Part shown: in pieces, positions 11,201-21,827 of the stretch | Numbering within the stretch: position 1 is the first letter of the stretch | How the letters are laid out: every line of letters begins with the position of its first letter | Source: Papilionanthe hookeriana x Papilionanthe teres | Taxonomy: Eukaryota > Streptophyta > Magnoliopsida > Asparagales > Orchidaceae | DNA: 64,000 nt | Direction of reading: 5' to 3' | NCBI GenBank assembly: GCA_022702705.1 | Contig: CM040424.1 | Span: forward strand, 140,541,665 to 140,605,664 | Made by a program: the position numbers and the translations under genes | Notes under the pieces: generated by a model | Databases searched by the model: none | The model's input: the letters and a program-made list of their open reading frames with translations, nothing else | Told to the model about the DNA's origin: nothing

Positions 11201-14200
11201 AATTTTATTAATCTTATGATTTTTATTAATTTTTAATTATTTAAAAATTAAAATAATGTTTAAAAATCAAAATTTTATTTTGATTATATTTTATTTTTCA
11301 GGGACTCCCCTGATCACAGAGAACTCCCAGAATTAATTTGGTGACTTTTTTAAGTGAATTTTAATTATTGTAATTATATAAAGTCAAAGGTGTGATTTAG
11401 CTTGGAAAATTCATTTAAGTGTTTAAATTAACTCCAATTTAATTAAAAATTTTATGGTAGGTTTCTCATACCTTAAATTACACTAGAGAATGATTTTTAG
11501 GTTATTTTCAGTTATATTTAATCCAATTTATTTTTATTTAGAATTTATGGTTTAATTACAATTAGGGTTATACTTAATGAGTTAAACCAAGTTTACATTT
11601 TTCGTATGCTCCTCCGGTCACAATGAACCTGCCAAAATTTACTTTGCATTTTTTTATTAATATTTTAATTATTATAACTTTTATAACAAAACAGACACAA
11701 TAACTAGAAAAATAGAGATCTCCTCTGCCCTGAAAAAATTAGAGAAGATCCCCCTGACAGAGAAAACAAAAGCCCTGAATTTCAAGCCATGGTGAAATTT
11801 ACATATAAATGAATAATTGAAATACTCAAGACAGTATTTAATTAATTAAAAATAAAATATTCATCAAATAATCTTGAAATCAATTCCACGTTGTTCTCCT
11901 CTATTCACTAAGAAAAAGGGTATTTTTATTTTCTTTTTCTGATGTGTTTATTCCAAGTTATGATTTTTCTAAGGTTCACTGATTTAAATAAATCAATTAA
12001 TCCATAATTTTCTATTTATTCAGTGCAGCGCTACGCAATCCTATGGTGCTCCGAAGTGCTACGTGTTGTCTCCTCATTTTGCGCCACCTTCTAATTCAGC
12101 TGCCACGCAACCATGCTTCATGTTAGGATCTTCTATCCGACGCGATCCCACCAGTCCAAATGTTACATGCTCGATCCAACGATGCTCCTCCTTCATCCTC
12201 AACTGGTGTGAACTGTGAATCGTACAAACTCAAACCCGAATATCTCCCTCTAGACTTAACCAAATCACATGGGGTTTATTTCTATGGACTCATCTGACCT
12301 AGATGAACCTATCTATATGGCAAACATAATCTGAAATCAACCCAATGTGCATGGAGAATCGAAACAAGCTCGGGAGGGAGAGAGAGTTCAATACCTTTTT
12401 CTGAGAGGGGAGGCCTCAATCAAATGGTTATAGTAACTTCGATTGATTCCAATGAACCTCCAGATGAAGCCTCTTGCCCTGGTGAAATGTCTAGACCTGA
12501 ATTCGACCAAGGCCGATTTCATGTGTTGATCAAAGTTCGGTGTAGAGGCTCTATGTGATGGGGTTTTGATGGGGGAACTTCTTTGTTTTGTGTGAGGATG
12601 GTGTTGGTGCAATTAATTTGGATTTGGTGCACTATGGAGCTATGGTGGAAAGTGTCCTAGTTTCAGCTGAAATTTCAGTAGAAAAATTGGCTCAGGGCAG
12701 TGGGGATGAGTGGTTCAAGGTAGCTGAATTACACTCAGGAAGGTTTGAGGAAGCTCTTGTGAGGTTTTAGTAGGGTTTCTTTAAGAAATTTTCATCACCT
12801 CTCTTTGTCCATGGAGAGCTCTATTTATGGCTATGGCTGCTTGTGGAGCTCAGGGGACCAATGTGGGTGGAATTGTTTACATAGATGGAGTGCTGAAGAG
12901 CTCCAGTGAGCAATCGGAGCTGGACAACTAAGATGGTTGAATTTGGGTTTAAAGGAGAGGAAGTGGCTCTCGGTTTGATCTCCTCTAGTGACTAGGCCGG
13001 CCGGCCAGGCCAGGGGAGATGGCCAGTGGTCAGGTGAGCCAGAGGGCAGGCCATAACAGCAGTGAGTTTAAGTGGCTAAGTGTTCATTGCAAATCCCTTT
13101 AGATTTTACCCATTTAAGGAAAGCGATCCCCTAATTTTGGGGACCCTTGGTCCATGGCTCCACTACAGTGGGCTAGTAAATCTAGCTCAGTTCCTAGGGT
13201 CAACTTGGTGGCTGTGGTGCTTGGTTTGGCCACATTGAGCTTGGTTAGGTCACATTGGCTCATAGGTCCAATTTGGGTCACTTAGGCTCAAGTTGGGCTA
13301 GGTTTGGTTTGTGTTTTGATTAGGTCCAACAGATTGTTCAAAATGATGTAAATAATTGTCATAAGGTGTTTATAATAGGATTTGAGTGGTTTTAAATATG
13401 TTTGGGGAGCAATTTGGCTTGATTTGGGTATTTAGTCAATTTTGGGCATGTTGGGTTAGCTTGGGTTTAGATTAAGCTAGAGTGGGTTCAAAGGTCAATT
13501 GATGGTTTTAGATGGTCTAAGGGGATTTCTTGAAGAGTTCTTTACATAAATTGGGTGGAGATTTTAGGGTTCCAGCATTCAATTTGATGGATTTTGGACA
13601 TGAGGCACATTTGGGGGAAATTTGGGGATTTTATATTTTGTTTGAAATTGGATTTAAATGTGGGTTAAATTAGACTGGATTTGGTTTAGGATAACATTGA
13701 GCATTGTTAATTTGAGTTTAGGATTAAAATTATGGGGAATTGTGGTAAATTTGGTGGACGTTAGAGGTAATTTAGGCATTTTGGGCCTTAAGGGGCAATT
13801 TGGGGCTTTTGGTTAAATTAGGCTGATTTGGTCAAATTGGGTCAATGTGGTGGTTCAAAATTGAAATTAGGAATATTTAGAGTGTTTCGGTAATTTTTGG
13901 AAATTTTGGGCTAGGATGGGCATTTTGGTAATTTTGGGGATTTTGAGGCTATCTTGGGAATTTTGGTAAATTTGAGGTGTTTTGGGTATTTTGAGTGGTG
14001 AGGAATGTTTTGGGGATTTTTGAGGGATTTTGATAATTTTGGTTGATTTTGGAAATTTTGGGCAAAATTGGGGTTTTTGGGCTAATTTGGTCACTTGGTA
14101 GAGTTTAGGGGCAAAGGGGTTAAGAAGTTTAGATTTTTAGTAAAATTGGGATTGAGCGGGATTGATAACCCATTTAAGCCATGGACCAAGGGAATTCCCC

Positions 14201-14600
14201 ATTTGGATCCTCCATGTACTGGTGCTAACCAAACCCTAGCCTAGGGCTAAGAGCGTGTGGAAACCAACCACATGAGTTTCCAAAAGAGTAAGGGATTAAG
14301 TGTGGAGAAGTTTGGTTTAGGGTTGTGAGGTAGTGTGTGAGAGTGTAATGTACATGTGTGTGTGTGTGTGTGAGCCTCACCCAGATCACCCAGAGTAAGT
14401 CCTACGGTTTGACCATCCTTTAGGGAACTCCTTTTGAATTTCCTTATGATTGGTATCATCCTTCTAAGCACATAGAGGTTAGACTTTATACATTTGGAAA
14501 CTCCAAGTGAAGCAAAGAATTGTTTTGATTTTCTATGGGGCAAGGGTTCCATTGCTAGTCTTCTAAGATATTCATCAGGAAAGTTCTATGGCTAGAGCTT
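8263..14600 (+). mobile_element. X family copy X-b, truncated at both ends
   Basis: Aligns by eye with X-c from about X position 75 (ATTTAATTTATATAAATA) to about 235 bases before the X 3' end (GGCTAGAGCTT at 14590-14600). It joins the Tat fragment at about 8262, and the Athila-like LTR starts at 14601. It contains the block ATCCGTTTGGTCTGCGAAC near 8457, the CACCGGTTAGGATACCACGG block near 9261, the GC-richer promoter-like region at 12000-13060 and the G/T-rich stretch at 13100-14170. It lacks the (TTTAA)n array seen in X-c and X-e. Short open frames inside it are not conserved between copies, so I treat it as non-coding. It is older than X-c and X-e by divergence. Confidence 0.8.
14351..14372. 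repeat. (TG)n microsatellite in X-b
   Basis: A run of TG dinucleotides within the 3' part of X-b. A related short GTGTGTGT tract occurs at the same place in X-c (28544-28552). Confidence 0.85.
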
Positions 14601-15812
14601 TGACCCAACCCACAATTACGTAGATAATTAAACTTACAAAGATAGGTAAACTTGACCCTAAAATAAGCGTCTAGTGTGCAAGATTTAAAAATTTTATAGA
14701 TAATGATAATAAACACTCTTCGGGTACTATGCAAGTATACGTATCGTTTCAAGTAATATAGGATTTTCTTTTTAAAACTACCAGATATCGATCCCACGAG
14801 TAAATTTGTGAAAATTAAAAGAAAACTAAATAAAATAAAGTGCTAATTTATAAATCACTAAACAAAAGTAAAATTAAATTTACTAAACCTTCACAATTAT
14901 GCAAGTAAATTTCTAAGCACACGAATAAAATACTTATTTTAAAATACTTTCTCGTTACAAATATTTATGTAATAAGTAGAGGAATTCAAATTGTTTAGAA
15001 CTTAAAAACGTTGTATTGTGACAAATAGGAGCATAAATATTCTTCACCCTTTGGTCATGGCAATAAAAAACATTGGCTAGTCTAAAGGTCGGTGCAGGAT
15101 GTGTTATTTGTAGTGCTGAGTATATTCTAAGCTCTTACTTCTAGATTACCCACTGTTCCCTCTCTATAGAGCCTACCAGTGACCCGTTTTCCTCACTTTA
15201 ATCCAAATTGATAGAAATTATCATATCACTCTAAAAACATTCAATTATATGCCCTTCAAAATTTATCTCATTATCTGTTTGCACTCCTCTTCAGCTGATA
15301 ACTTATCATCTTCTAAAGTGAAATGTGATAATTACAAGTTATGAAATCTTAGCCCACGATCATATCTATAAGAATTCTCCTCAGGTTTTAACAATACAAT
15401 TGGCCAAGTTGTAACGTAAAAGAAGTTTAGGTAAAATAACATCACAATTTTTAATAAGAAAAAGAAAAGGTTCTTAAACAAAAATTCAAACCTCTTGACT
15501 TAATTACATTATATTTGTAAGGAGAAAGAGAAGAAAACTACTCATAAAGCATTGGATTAAAACAACAAACATATTCATAATAATTAAATCCAAAACACAC
15601 AATTTAAGAGTTAAGTTACAAATACTTATCTGGAATGTTCACCAATGCAATCCTTAGAAGTTCTCTGACTTCTCTAACTGTTTACAGAACTTTAAACTTC
15701 AAGGAATCATAAACACTCACTAAACTCTTACAAACTTGACTTTAAAGTGAAATAAACTAAGTGTTAAGTAAGAATAACTCTAAAACGACTCCTTTTGGCA
15801 GCCAAAATAATC

Positions 15813-15824
15813 TATATTTATAAA
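15813..15824 (-). promoter_or_regulatory. TATA-like box in LTR3
   Basis: TTTATAAATATA on the - strand, about 465 bases from the LTR start, upstream of the conserved TTTTGGCTGCCAAAAGG. A related TCTTATAAGT lies at the matching place in LTR4 (about 33713), so it is a reasonable candidate for the LTR promoter. Confidence 0.4.
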
Positions 15825-16086
15825 GTTTCGAAAAGGACCAGGGGTTTCTTAAGGAACCTCTTCAAAATTTAGCCACATTCAACGAATCTTCTAGAAAATA
15901 ACTGTGGCGCCTAGGTGTCGGTTAAAATGTTCAATTACCCGCCTTATTTCTCCAAGGGACACACCTCTTCATTAAAATGTGTCTAGATTCATTGTATTTT
16001 TTATTTAAAACGTAGTCTATCATCTGAAATCTTCTGGAATACTTTGGACCTGCTAAAATTAAAATTTTAACCACTCTAACTGTCTC

Positions 16087-16102
16087 TGGCGCCTAGGCGC
16101 CA
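16087..16102. repeat. Perfect 16-bp palindrome in LTR3
   Basis: TGGCGCCTAGGCGCCA. Near copies are at 2023-2038 in LTR1, at 15904-15919 in this same LTR, and as a cluster of four at 19967-20052 inside the element body. Confidence 0.85.
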
Positions 16103-16285
16103 GACTGATTTTCTTCAATTTTCTTCATAAAGCCCCAATTTTGCTCCATTTTGCTTCTTTTTGTATTTAAATTCATCTTCTTATACTTGCAGCCAAAAAC
16201 ATAAAAATACCTTTCATTAAAGCAAAAAATCCATAAAAATATAAGAATAATTTATCCATAAAATAGTAAATTTTAAGGTAGATCA

Positions 16286-16305
16286 ATTCCCCCAAACTTA
16301 AACGT
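16286..16305 (-). other. Polypurine tract and conserved leader of Athila-like element
   Basis: On the - strand the end of the element reads GAGGACAAGTAACGTTTAAG followed by TTTGGGGGAAT, then the LTR start TGATC. The string GAGGACAAGxxxxGTTTAAGTTTGGGGG is a hallmark of plant Athila elements, where the G-run is the primer for second-strand synthesis. Confidence 0.85.
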
Positions 16306-16851
16306 TACTTGTCCTCAAGTGACACTAAAAATTAAAATAAATTATGTAGATTAGAGTTAATGGGTCATCCTTTAGAATTGCTAAAATTTTTTCTAAAAAT
16401 GTGATTGTTCAACTTAGAAGAACTTTTAGTGAATCAGATTAGCCAGGGTGTCAAATATTTATCATCAAACTTAGGAATTTGTTTTCTTATCTAATTCAGA
16501 AATATATGCAGATTTTTCAAACTGCGGATTCAATATACTTTACTTTCTAGACTTAAGATCTCTTTTAAAAATAATTTATACTAATGTAAAAACCAAGCTT
16601 AGGATTGTTCTAAGTTCTTTACTCTAGAAAGACTCAAGTGAAACCAATTTTTGATTATGACCTCTCCTCAAGCTTCTCCTCATCCTTTTTTTGTCTTTTA
16701 TTTTTATTTTTTTCTTTTTTTTTTCTTTTTCAGAATCTTTTTTATCCTTTTTTTATGTGAGGATTACTATATCTGGAGAAATCCTTAAATGATTTTGAAA
16801 TCCACTATCCTCTTCTAAAGTAAAAGCTTATTACTTTCCCTCATTTGAAAA

Positions 16852-16908
<57 letters not shown>

Positions 16909-17536
16909 CCTTAAATGTTTCAAAATAAAAAATTCTAAGATTGCTTAGTTTTCCAAAAATAAAATACTTCCTACTAAAGATAGTTATTCATTTTCCCAAG
17001 TTTTCTACTAAATATCCTTAACTCTAGGTTCTCCCTTTTCACTAAAAATTTCAACTAAGTTATCCTACTCCATTTTTATACTTCAAATTCTAACATTCTT
17101 AAGATGACTTCACATAACAATAATCATTAGAAATAAAGTACAAAACTATTTGTAGCACTTTTGAAAACAAGGTTTAAATTTGAAACATTTTCTTTTCCCC
17201 TCAAAAATTAATTTTTAAATTATTTTGTAACTAAATTTTATAATAAGCATAATGAAGGAAAATATTAAAGTGTATTTTTAAGCGGGAGAGTAATTGCAGG
17301 AGTAAAAAGTAATACATAAAAGTAACATTATGAATAACATTTAAAAGCTAACAAATTTTTCTAGAACTAGTTCAATACTAAATAAATAATTAATTAAATA
17401 GTGACAATGATAAATAACATAAGCCCTCAAACATCCCTAAACAACCATCAGAGTCTAAACATAGAAAATAAATAATATAAGAAATAAAAGCAACAACAGA
17501 AAGGATAAGTACCACATCATAGTACGAAGTCTAGTC
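16306..17536 (-). other. Non-coding 3' region of Athila-like element
   Basis: I see no reading frame of note. AT-rich, with a poly-T-rich patch at 16687-16760 and a long (TA)n tract at 16855-16908. It corresponds to the 3' untranslated part between the env-position ORF and the PPT. Confidence 0.6.
16855..16908. repeat. (TA)n microsatellite
   Basis: About 27 uninterrupted TA units in the 3' untranslated part of the Athila-like element. Confidence 0.95.
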
Positions 17537-18677
17537 ATCAGCCTCAATCTCATCATCATCATCATGATCATCATCAAATTGGATATCAGTGTCCATAGTA
17601 ATTGGACCTGTATAGGGTAAAAATCTAGGGCAAGTAGGGAAATTAACAGTCTGATCTCCCTTAAGAAACTTTACCAAAGCTTCATCATAATCAGCATCAT
17701 AATCGCTTTTCCTCTAAACATAGTCTGCCATATGATCAAATTTCCTATCCATATCTTCCATATGATACTGCATCAAAAACATGTCACTCTGATGCTCTAG
17801 ATATCTTTCACTCAGAACATCTCAGAATCTGGGTGGAGGCTCAGTAGCAGTGGATGTAGATGGCATTGAAGTAGAAGGTGCACTAGGTACTCTACCTCTA
17901 GGTCGTCCATAAACATCAACATTAGCCTTCCCAATAAGCTTTGAAGACTTTAACTGTTCTTCAGAGTGATCATATTTCACACCAGATTGCTTGCAAAAGG
18001 ATAAAATAAGAGAGGGTAAGCCTAACCTAGAAATACTACTACCTCTTTCAGAAGAACTAATAACATCACAAATAATTGACCCAACATTGATTGGCTTCAT
18101 TTCCTGAATACAATAATTCAAAACAGCTCATTCTTTCATAACTTCACTTAAATGATTAGAGGGAAGGAGACGAGCAGAAATGAAATAGTGTCAAGCTTTA
18201 GAAGTGGCATTAAGTGAGGCAGAAGAAAAATTTACCTTCTTAGCATTTCTGACCTTCCACGCTCAAGCTCCATCAGTCAAATAATGGATAATACTATCAA
18301 GCTCAGCCTCAGATAGTATATATTCTGAATAGAAATAGTCAATAACAAGAGGCAGACCATATAGCATGTTAATCCTCTCTGGAGTGAGTTAAACTTCTTT
18401 AGCTCGAACAAATAATTCATTATCAACTGCTGCAGTAACATTCGCATAGAGTTCATGAACAACAAGAATAATAGCGATAGCAGTGAAATAGAAAAACTTC
18501 TCTTAATTGTGCACTACAATAACATTCTTTATTATTCCACCAGGGTGATAGAAACTTCTCTCAACAATAAACTTCTGGTGGCGGCAAACTCATTATAACG
18601 CATCTGTGCATTAATATTAATGAATTTAGATCGATCAAAATCTTCTCTCTCCTTTCCTCTCTTAGATTTAGGGGCCA
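17537..18677 (-). pseudogene. Athila env-position ORF (plant transposon protein domain type)
   Basis: The - strand starts MAPKSKRGKEREDFDRSKF at 18677 and continues with AQMRYNEFAATRSLLLREVS, matching the N-terminal pattern of the protein encoded in the env position of Athila elements (Pfam-type 'putative plant transposon protein'). Further on come VVHELYANV, the segment HYFISARLLPSNHLSEV and the open part at 18121-17822 with INVGSIICDVI and LGLPSLILSFCKQSGVKYD, typical of that domain. It ends in a very acidic Asp-rich tail near 17540-17580. Frameshifts and stops break it into at least four pieces. No signal peptide or membrane segment is visible. The function of this protein family is unknown; it lies between integrase and PPT as in other Athila elements. 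Confidence 0.75.
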
Positions 18678-19436
18678 TCCTAAAAATCAAGAGAAATTCT
18701 AATTAAATTCTATAATTAAGATAATAGATCTCTTCCAAACATTTTCAAGCTAAATGCATCTTAAATTCATGGATTTTCACAAAGAAATAAAAAATTTATG
18801 AAAATTTTGTCTTTCTTCCAAACTTTGAGAAATCCATGGTAGATTTGCAAAATAACTAAGCCAAAGTAAAGATCTAACCTCAAGATGATGAGATTCAGTG
18901 TTTTCAAGCCTTGAACCTTCCCAAATCAAGCTCTAGAAGGAGTCCTAGGACTGGTTTTGGTGAAATAGATGAGGAAGAAGGAGCTTAGGTGTTAAAAATG
19001 GTGTGGGCTGGTTTAAATGAGTAATTCGACTGGTTTAGGTAAACCAGCACCTAAGCACCAGAGGCGCCAGAATTGCAAATTTTTTTATTCTTCCAAATTT
19101 TCATTGTTTTAAATATCTTAAGGAATTCTAACATCTATAAGCCCAATATTTATTATTAAACTCATTCAATTCCATTAATTTTATCAACGAAAGGGAATTC
19201 CAATGCTAGGCTAAATTTCAACATTCTAACACAAGATTTACACAAATCACTTCAATTTCATTCCATATATTCAATATTGAGTTCAACAAACATAGAAAAT
19301 AGAAATACACACTCTAACACAAGATTTAACATACAAACATGATTCATAAGTAAAACAACCATCATATAGATCAAACATCAAATAAACAACAGAAACAACA
19401 ACACAATTACATAACACCCTTCATCTTTTCAAAACT
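18678..19436 (-). other. Non-coding spacer inside Athila-like element
   Basis: No reading frame. It holds one copy of the palindrome-like motif (CAGCACCTAAGCACCA at 19045-19060, followed by GAGGCGCCAG). Otherwise AT-rich. Confidence 0.5.
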
Positions 19437-19814
19437 TCACTCAATGTGATTAGAAAATTCATTTTCCCCATAACATGGTAGATTGCAAAGAACAAAGGAG
19501 TGAAATAAAGGGGCACGAGGAAATTCCAGGGCCCTTTTCTCATCAATCCACTTGTACTTGGCATACATAACTACCTGATAATCTACAAAAGCAACCATAT
19601 GATCAAATCGACGCTTCATTTGCCATTCCATATGCTCATATTGATGGAACATTACATGCATCCTATGGCATAGAAGTAGCAAATCCTCTTCAATTTTTAC
19701 AAAATGGTTGATCATCCTCTCCAAACTCATTACTAAATATCCATTGAAATAAGTTTATGAGTCCTTGTGCACAAATTTATCATTTCCCTCAAAACTCACA
19801 TTTTTATTCTCCAT
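19437..19814 (-). pseudogene. Second small ORF between integrase and env-position ORF
   Basis: Starts MENKNVSFEG at 19814, meets one in-frame TAA about 20 codons in, then is open to the stop at 19437. The stretch MFHQYEHMEWQMKRRFDHMV resembles FLMQYHMEDMDRKFDHMADY near the C-terminus of the ORF at 17537-18677. The two ORFs therefore look like diverged duplicates of the same C-terminal segment. Predicted mainly helical and charged; no known catalytic motif. It could be a remnant of a second env-position gene or a partial tandem duplication. Function not assigned. Confidence 0.5.
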
Positions 19815-19966
19815 GGAATCTAAAAAATCCTTATCTCTCTCTAAATTTCAGCTTTACCGGTCAATTAATGGAGGGAATACTCATTGGGGACGAAGATAGG
19901 TCGTTTTATAGAAAAAAAAATTGGTCAAAACTGTAATTTGGTGGTTTTAACCACGTCTAGTAACTA

Positions 19967-20052
19967 TGGCGCATATGCACCAATTATGGCGCCTAGGTGC
20001 CAGTATAGCAGGTGTCTGGCACTTAGGCACTAATTCTGGCTCCTATGCGCCA
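19967..20052. repeat. Cluster of four 16-bp palindrome-like units
   Basis: Units start at 19967 (TGGCGCATATGCACCA), 19987 (TGGCGCCTAGGTGCCA), 20017 (TGGCACTTAGGCACTA) and 20037 (TGGCTCCTATGCGCCA), spaced 20, 30 and 20 bases apart. All derive from TGGCGCCTAGGCGCCA, which is also in the LTRs. The cluster lies between the end of integrase and the small ORF at 19437-19814. Confidence 0.85.
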
Positions 20053-20260
20053 ATTTCCAAAAATACTTATTCTTCTTGCATCAAATTTTTAAAGGTTCTA
20101 AGCATATTTATATCTTCATAAAGTGTTAAATAATTGGTATAAATCAAAAGGATTATCATCCTAAAACAATCAACATAAATTAAATCAAATCAACAGAAAT
20201 ATGGGTTAACTCCCATAAAGCGTTTGGTTTAACGTCACCAGCATGACTTATCCATAAGTT

Positions 20261-21160
20261 TTACTCATACTGACTCAGTTCTATTGATTCTTTATAATAC
20301 GGTGTGTTTTCCCTAATATAAGGTTTCAATCATTGCCCATTTGCTTTAAATAAATAATCAATCATTGGATCTCTTATATCCACTGCTTCATAAGGATAAA
20401 ATTTTTCCACAATATAAGGCCCCATCCATTTGGACTTTAATTTTCTAGGAAATAATTTCAATAGGGTATTATATAATAAAACTTCTTATCTAGGCTCTAA
20501 ATTCTTCTTTAAAATCTTTTTATCATGTAAATTCTTCATCTTCTCTTGATAAATTCTAGAATTCTCATAAGAATCCTTTTTAATTTCATCAAGCTCATTT
20601 AATTGTAACAATCTCTTTTCTCCAACATCCTTTAGATTATAATTAAATTCTTTTATCGCTCAATAAACTTTATGTTCTAATTCAACAGTTAAATGATAAG
20701 GTTTTCTAAATATGAGCCTATATAGTGACATACCTGTAGGAGTTTTATAAGCAGTTCTATAAGCCGATAATGCAGAATCAAGTCTATCAACCCAATCAAT
20801 TCTTTTAGGATTTGCAATTTTCTCCAAAATTCTTTTGATTTCTCGATTTGAGACTTCTGTCATCCCACTAGTTTGAGGGTGATAAGTTGTGGCAATTTTA
20901 TGCTTAGTTCTATAAATGCTAAGTAATTTTTTAATCTTAAAATTCTTAAAGTGACTTCCCCCATCAATAATAATAATTCTTAGTATTCCAAATCTAGTCA
21001 AAATCTTTTTGATTAAAAATTTTGAAACACCTTTAGCATCACAATGAGGTAAAGCTATAGCCTCAATCCATTTAGAAACATAATCAACATCTAATAATAT
21101 ATAAATTTTTCCATTAGATGGTACAATTGGTCCCATAACATTTGAGCCCAAACCTCACAC
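20261..21160 (-). pseudogene. Athila-like integrase (core and C-terminus), three nonsense codons
   Basis: A single - strand frame runs from about 21160 to a TAA at 20261. The core begins SNVMGPIVPSNGK; the catalytic triad is visible as DVDYVSKW (first Asp), IIDGGSHF (second Asp) and SNREIKRIL (Glu). Then come WVDRLDSALSAYRTAYKTP and YRLIFRKPYHLTVELEHK, all standard for Athila integrase. The C-terminal module KLFPRKLKSKWMGPYIVEKF follows. Only three stops interrupt it: HKVY-stop (TGA for Trp), PR-stop (TAA) and GQ-stop-LKPY (TGA for Arg), all explainable by C-to-T changes on one strand or the other. Downstream, CATGCTGGTGACGTTAAACC matches the conserved Athila segment after pol. The N-terminal part and RT are lost at the junction with X-d. 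Confidence 0.9.
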
Positions 21161-21752
21161 CAAATCTAACCCAAGTCAAAATCCCCAAATTTTCCCCAAA
21201 TGTGCCACATACCCAAATTTCACTGAATTGAATGACCTAACCCCAAAATTTCCACCCAATTTCTATCCAAAACACTTCATGACATCCCTCTAGACAAATT
21301 TGAATCATCAATTGAATCCTAACCAAGCTCTAGCCTAACCCAAACCCAAGTCTAACCCAACATACCCAAATTGGTCAAATGTCTAAATTCCACCAAATTC
21401 ATCTTCCAAACCATTTCAAAATCACTCCAATTCTTTTCTAAATTCTTTGAGATAATTGTACAAACCAATTTGAACAATCAATTGGTCCCAACCTAGCCCA
21501 ACTTGAACCCAAATGACCTAAATTGAACCAAAAACCAGATGTAACCTAAACCTAGCCAAATAGACCAAGGCAAGTCCACCACAGCAGCTAAGTGCACCTA
21601 AGGAACCAAACTAGATCCACTTAGCCCAACCTACTTGGGCATGGACCAAGGGTCCCCTAAATTAGGGGATTTCATCCCATTTATGGCTAAACCAAAGGAG
21701 ATCTTTTACTTTAAGCAATCACCACTCAAGAAAATCACCTTAATGGCCTGCC
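21161..21752 (-). mobile_element. Distal piece of X-d
   Basis: C/A-rich on the + strand (many CCCAAATT and ACCCAA), which is the complement of the G/T-rich stretch in X-b (13200-13700). It continues, across the X-c insertion, into 28837 onward: the target GCCTGCC is present once in X-b-like sequence and split here by X-c. It is cut at about 21160 by the Athila-like integrase fragment. Confidence 0.75.
21748..21752 (+). other. Target site duplication of X-c, left copy
   Basis: CTGCC, identical to 28837-28841. Confidence 0.9.
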
Positions 21753-21811
21753 TGTCGGCATATTTTTAGGTTGTGTTTTATTTAAAAAGAGGGGGGTCGC
21801 CTAACAGAAGC

Positions 21812-21827
21812 TGTCGGCGAATTTTTA
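21812..21827 (+). repeat. Second copy of X terminal motif
   Basis: TGTCGGCGAATTTTTA repeats the X terminus TGTCGGCATATTTTTA 59 bases inside the element. The same pair is present in X-e (- strand, ending at about 47250 and 47312). X-b and X-f start near this inner copy. Confidence 0.8.

Larger units (their letters stand above)
14601..16285 (-). mobile_element. Athila-like 3' LTR (LTR3)
   Basis: Starts TGACCC at 14601 and ends GGTAGATCA at 16285 on the + strand, so on its own strand it starts TGATCTACC and ends GGGTCA. Length is 1685 bases. The PPT follows at once (16286 onward), which identifies it as the 3' LTR of the - strand element whose body occupies 16286-21160. Shared LTR blocks are at 14728 (GCAAGTATACGTATC), 15018 (TGACAAATAGGAGCA) and 16087 (perfect palindrome TGGCGCCTAGGCGCCA). 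It is inserted in the tail of X-b. The partner 5' LTR is lost because the element is cut at about 21160. Confidence 0.85.

Noticed and set aside
12388..12770. Two overlapping opposite ORFs in X-b
   Set aside because: Chance frames in the GC-richer part of X; no match between copies.
13867..14094. Pro/Lys/Ser-rich short ORF on the - strand of X-b
   Set aside because: Translation of a degenerate G/T repeat; the same applies to 40369-40731 in X-e. Low complexity only.
4253..14600. X-b as the LTR of the adjacent Tat pol fragment
   Set aside because: The Tat pol reads on the - strand and X-b is on the + strand, and X-b begins in the linker before RT, not at a primer site. They are unrelated neighbours.
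19967..20052. CRISPR-like array (regular short repeats)
   Set aside because: Only four palindromic units with 4-14 base gaps in a plant retrotransposon; no spacers of CRISPR type and the motif also lies singly in LTRs.
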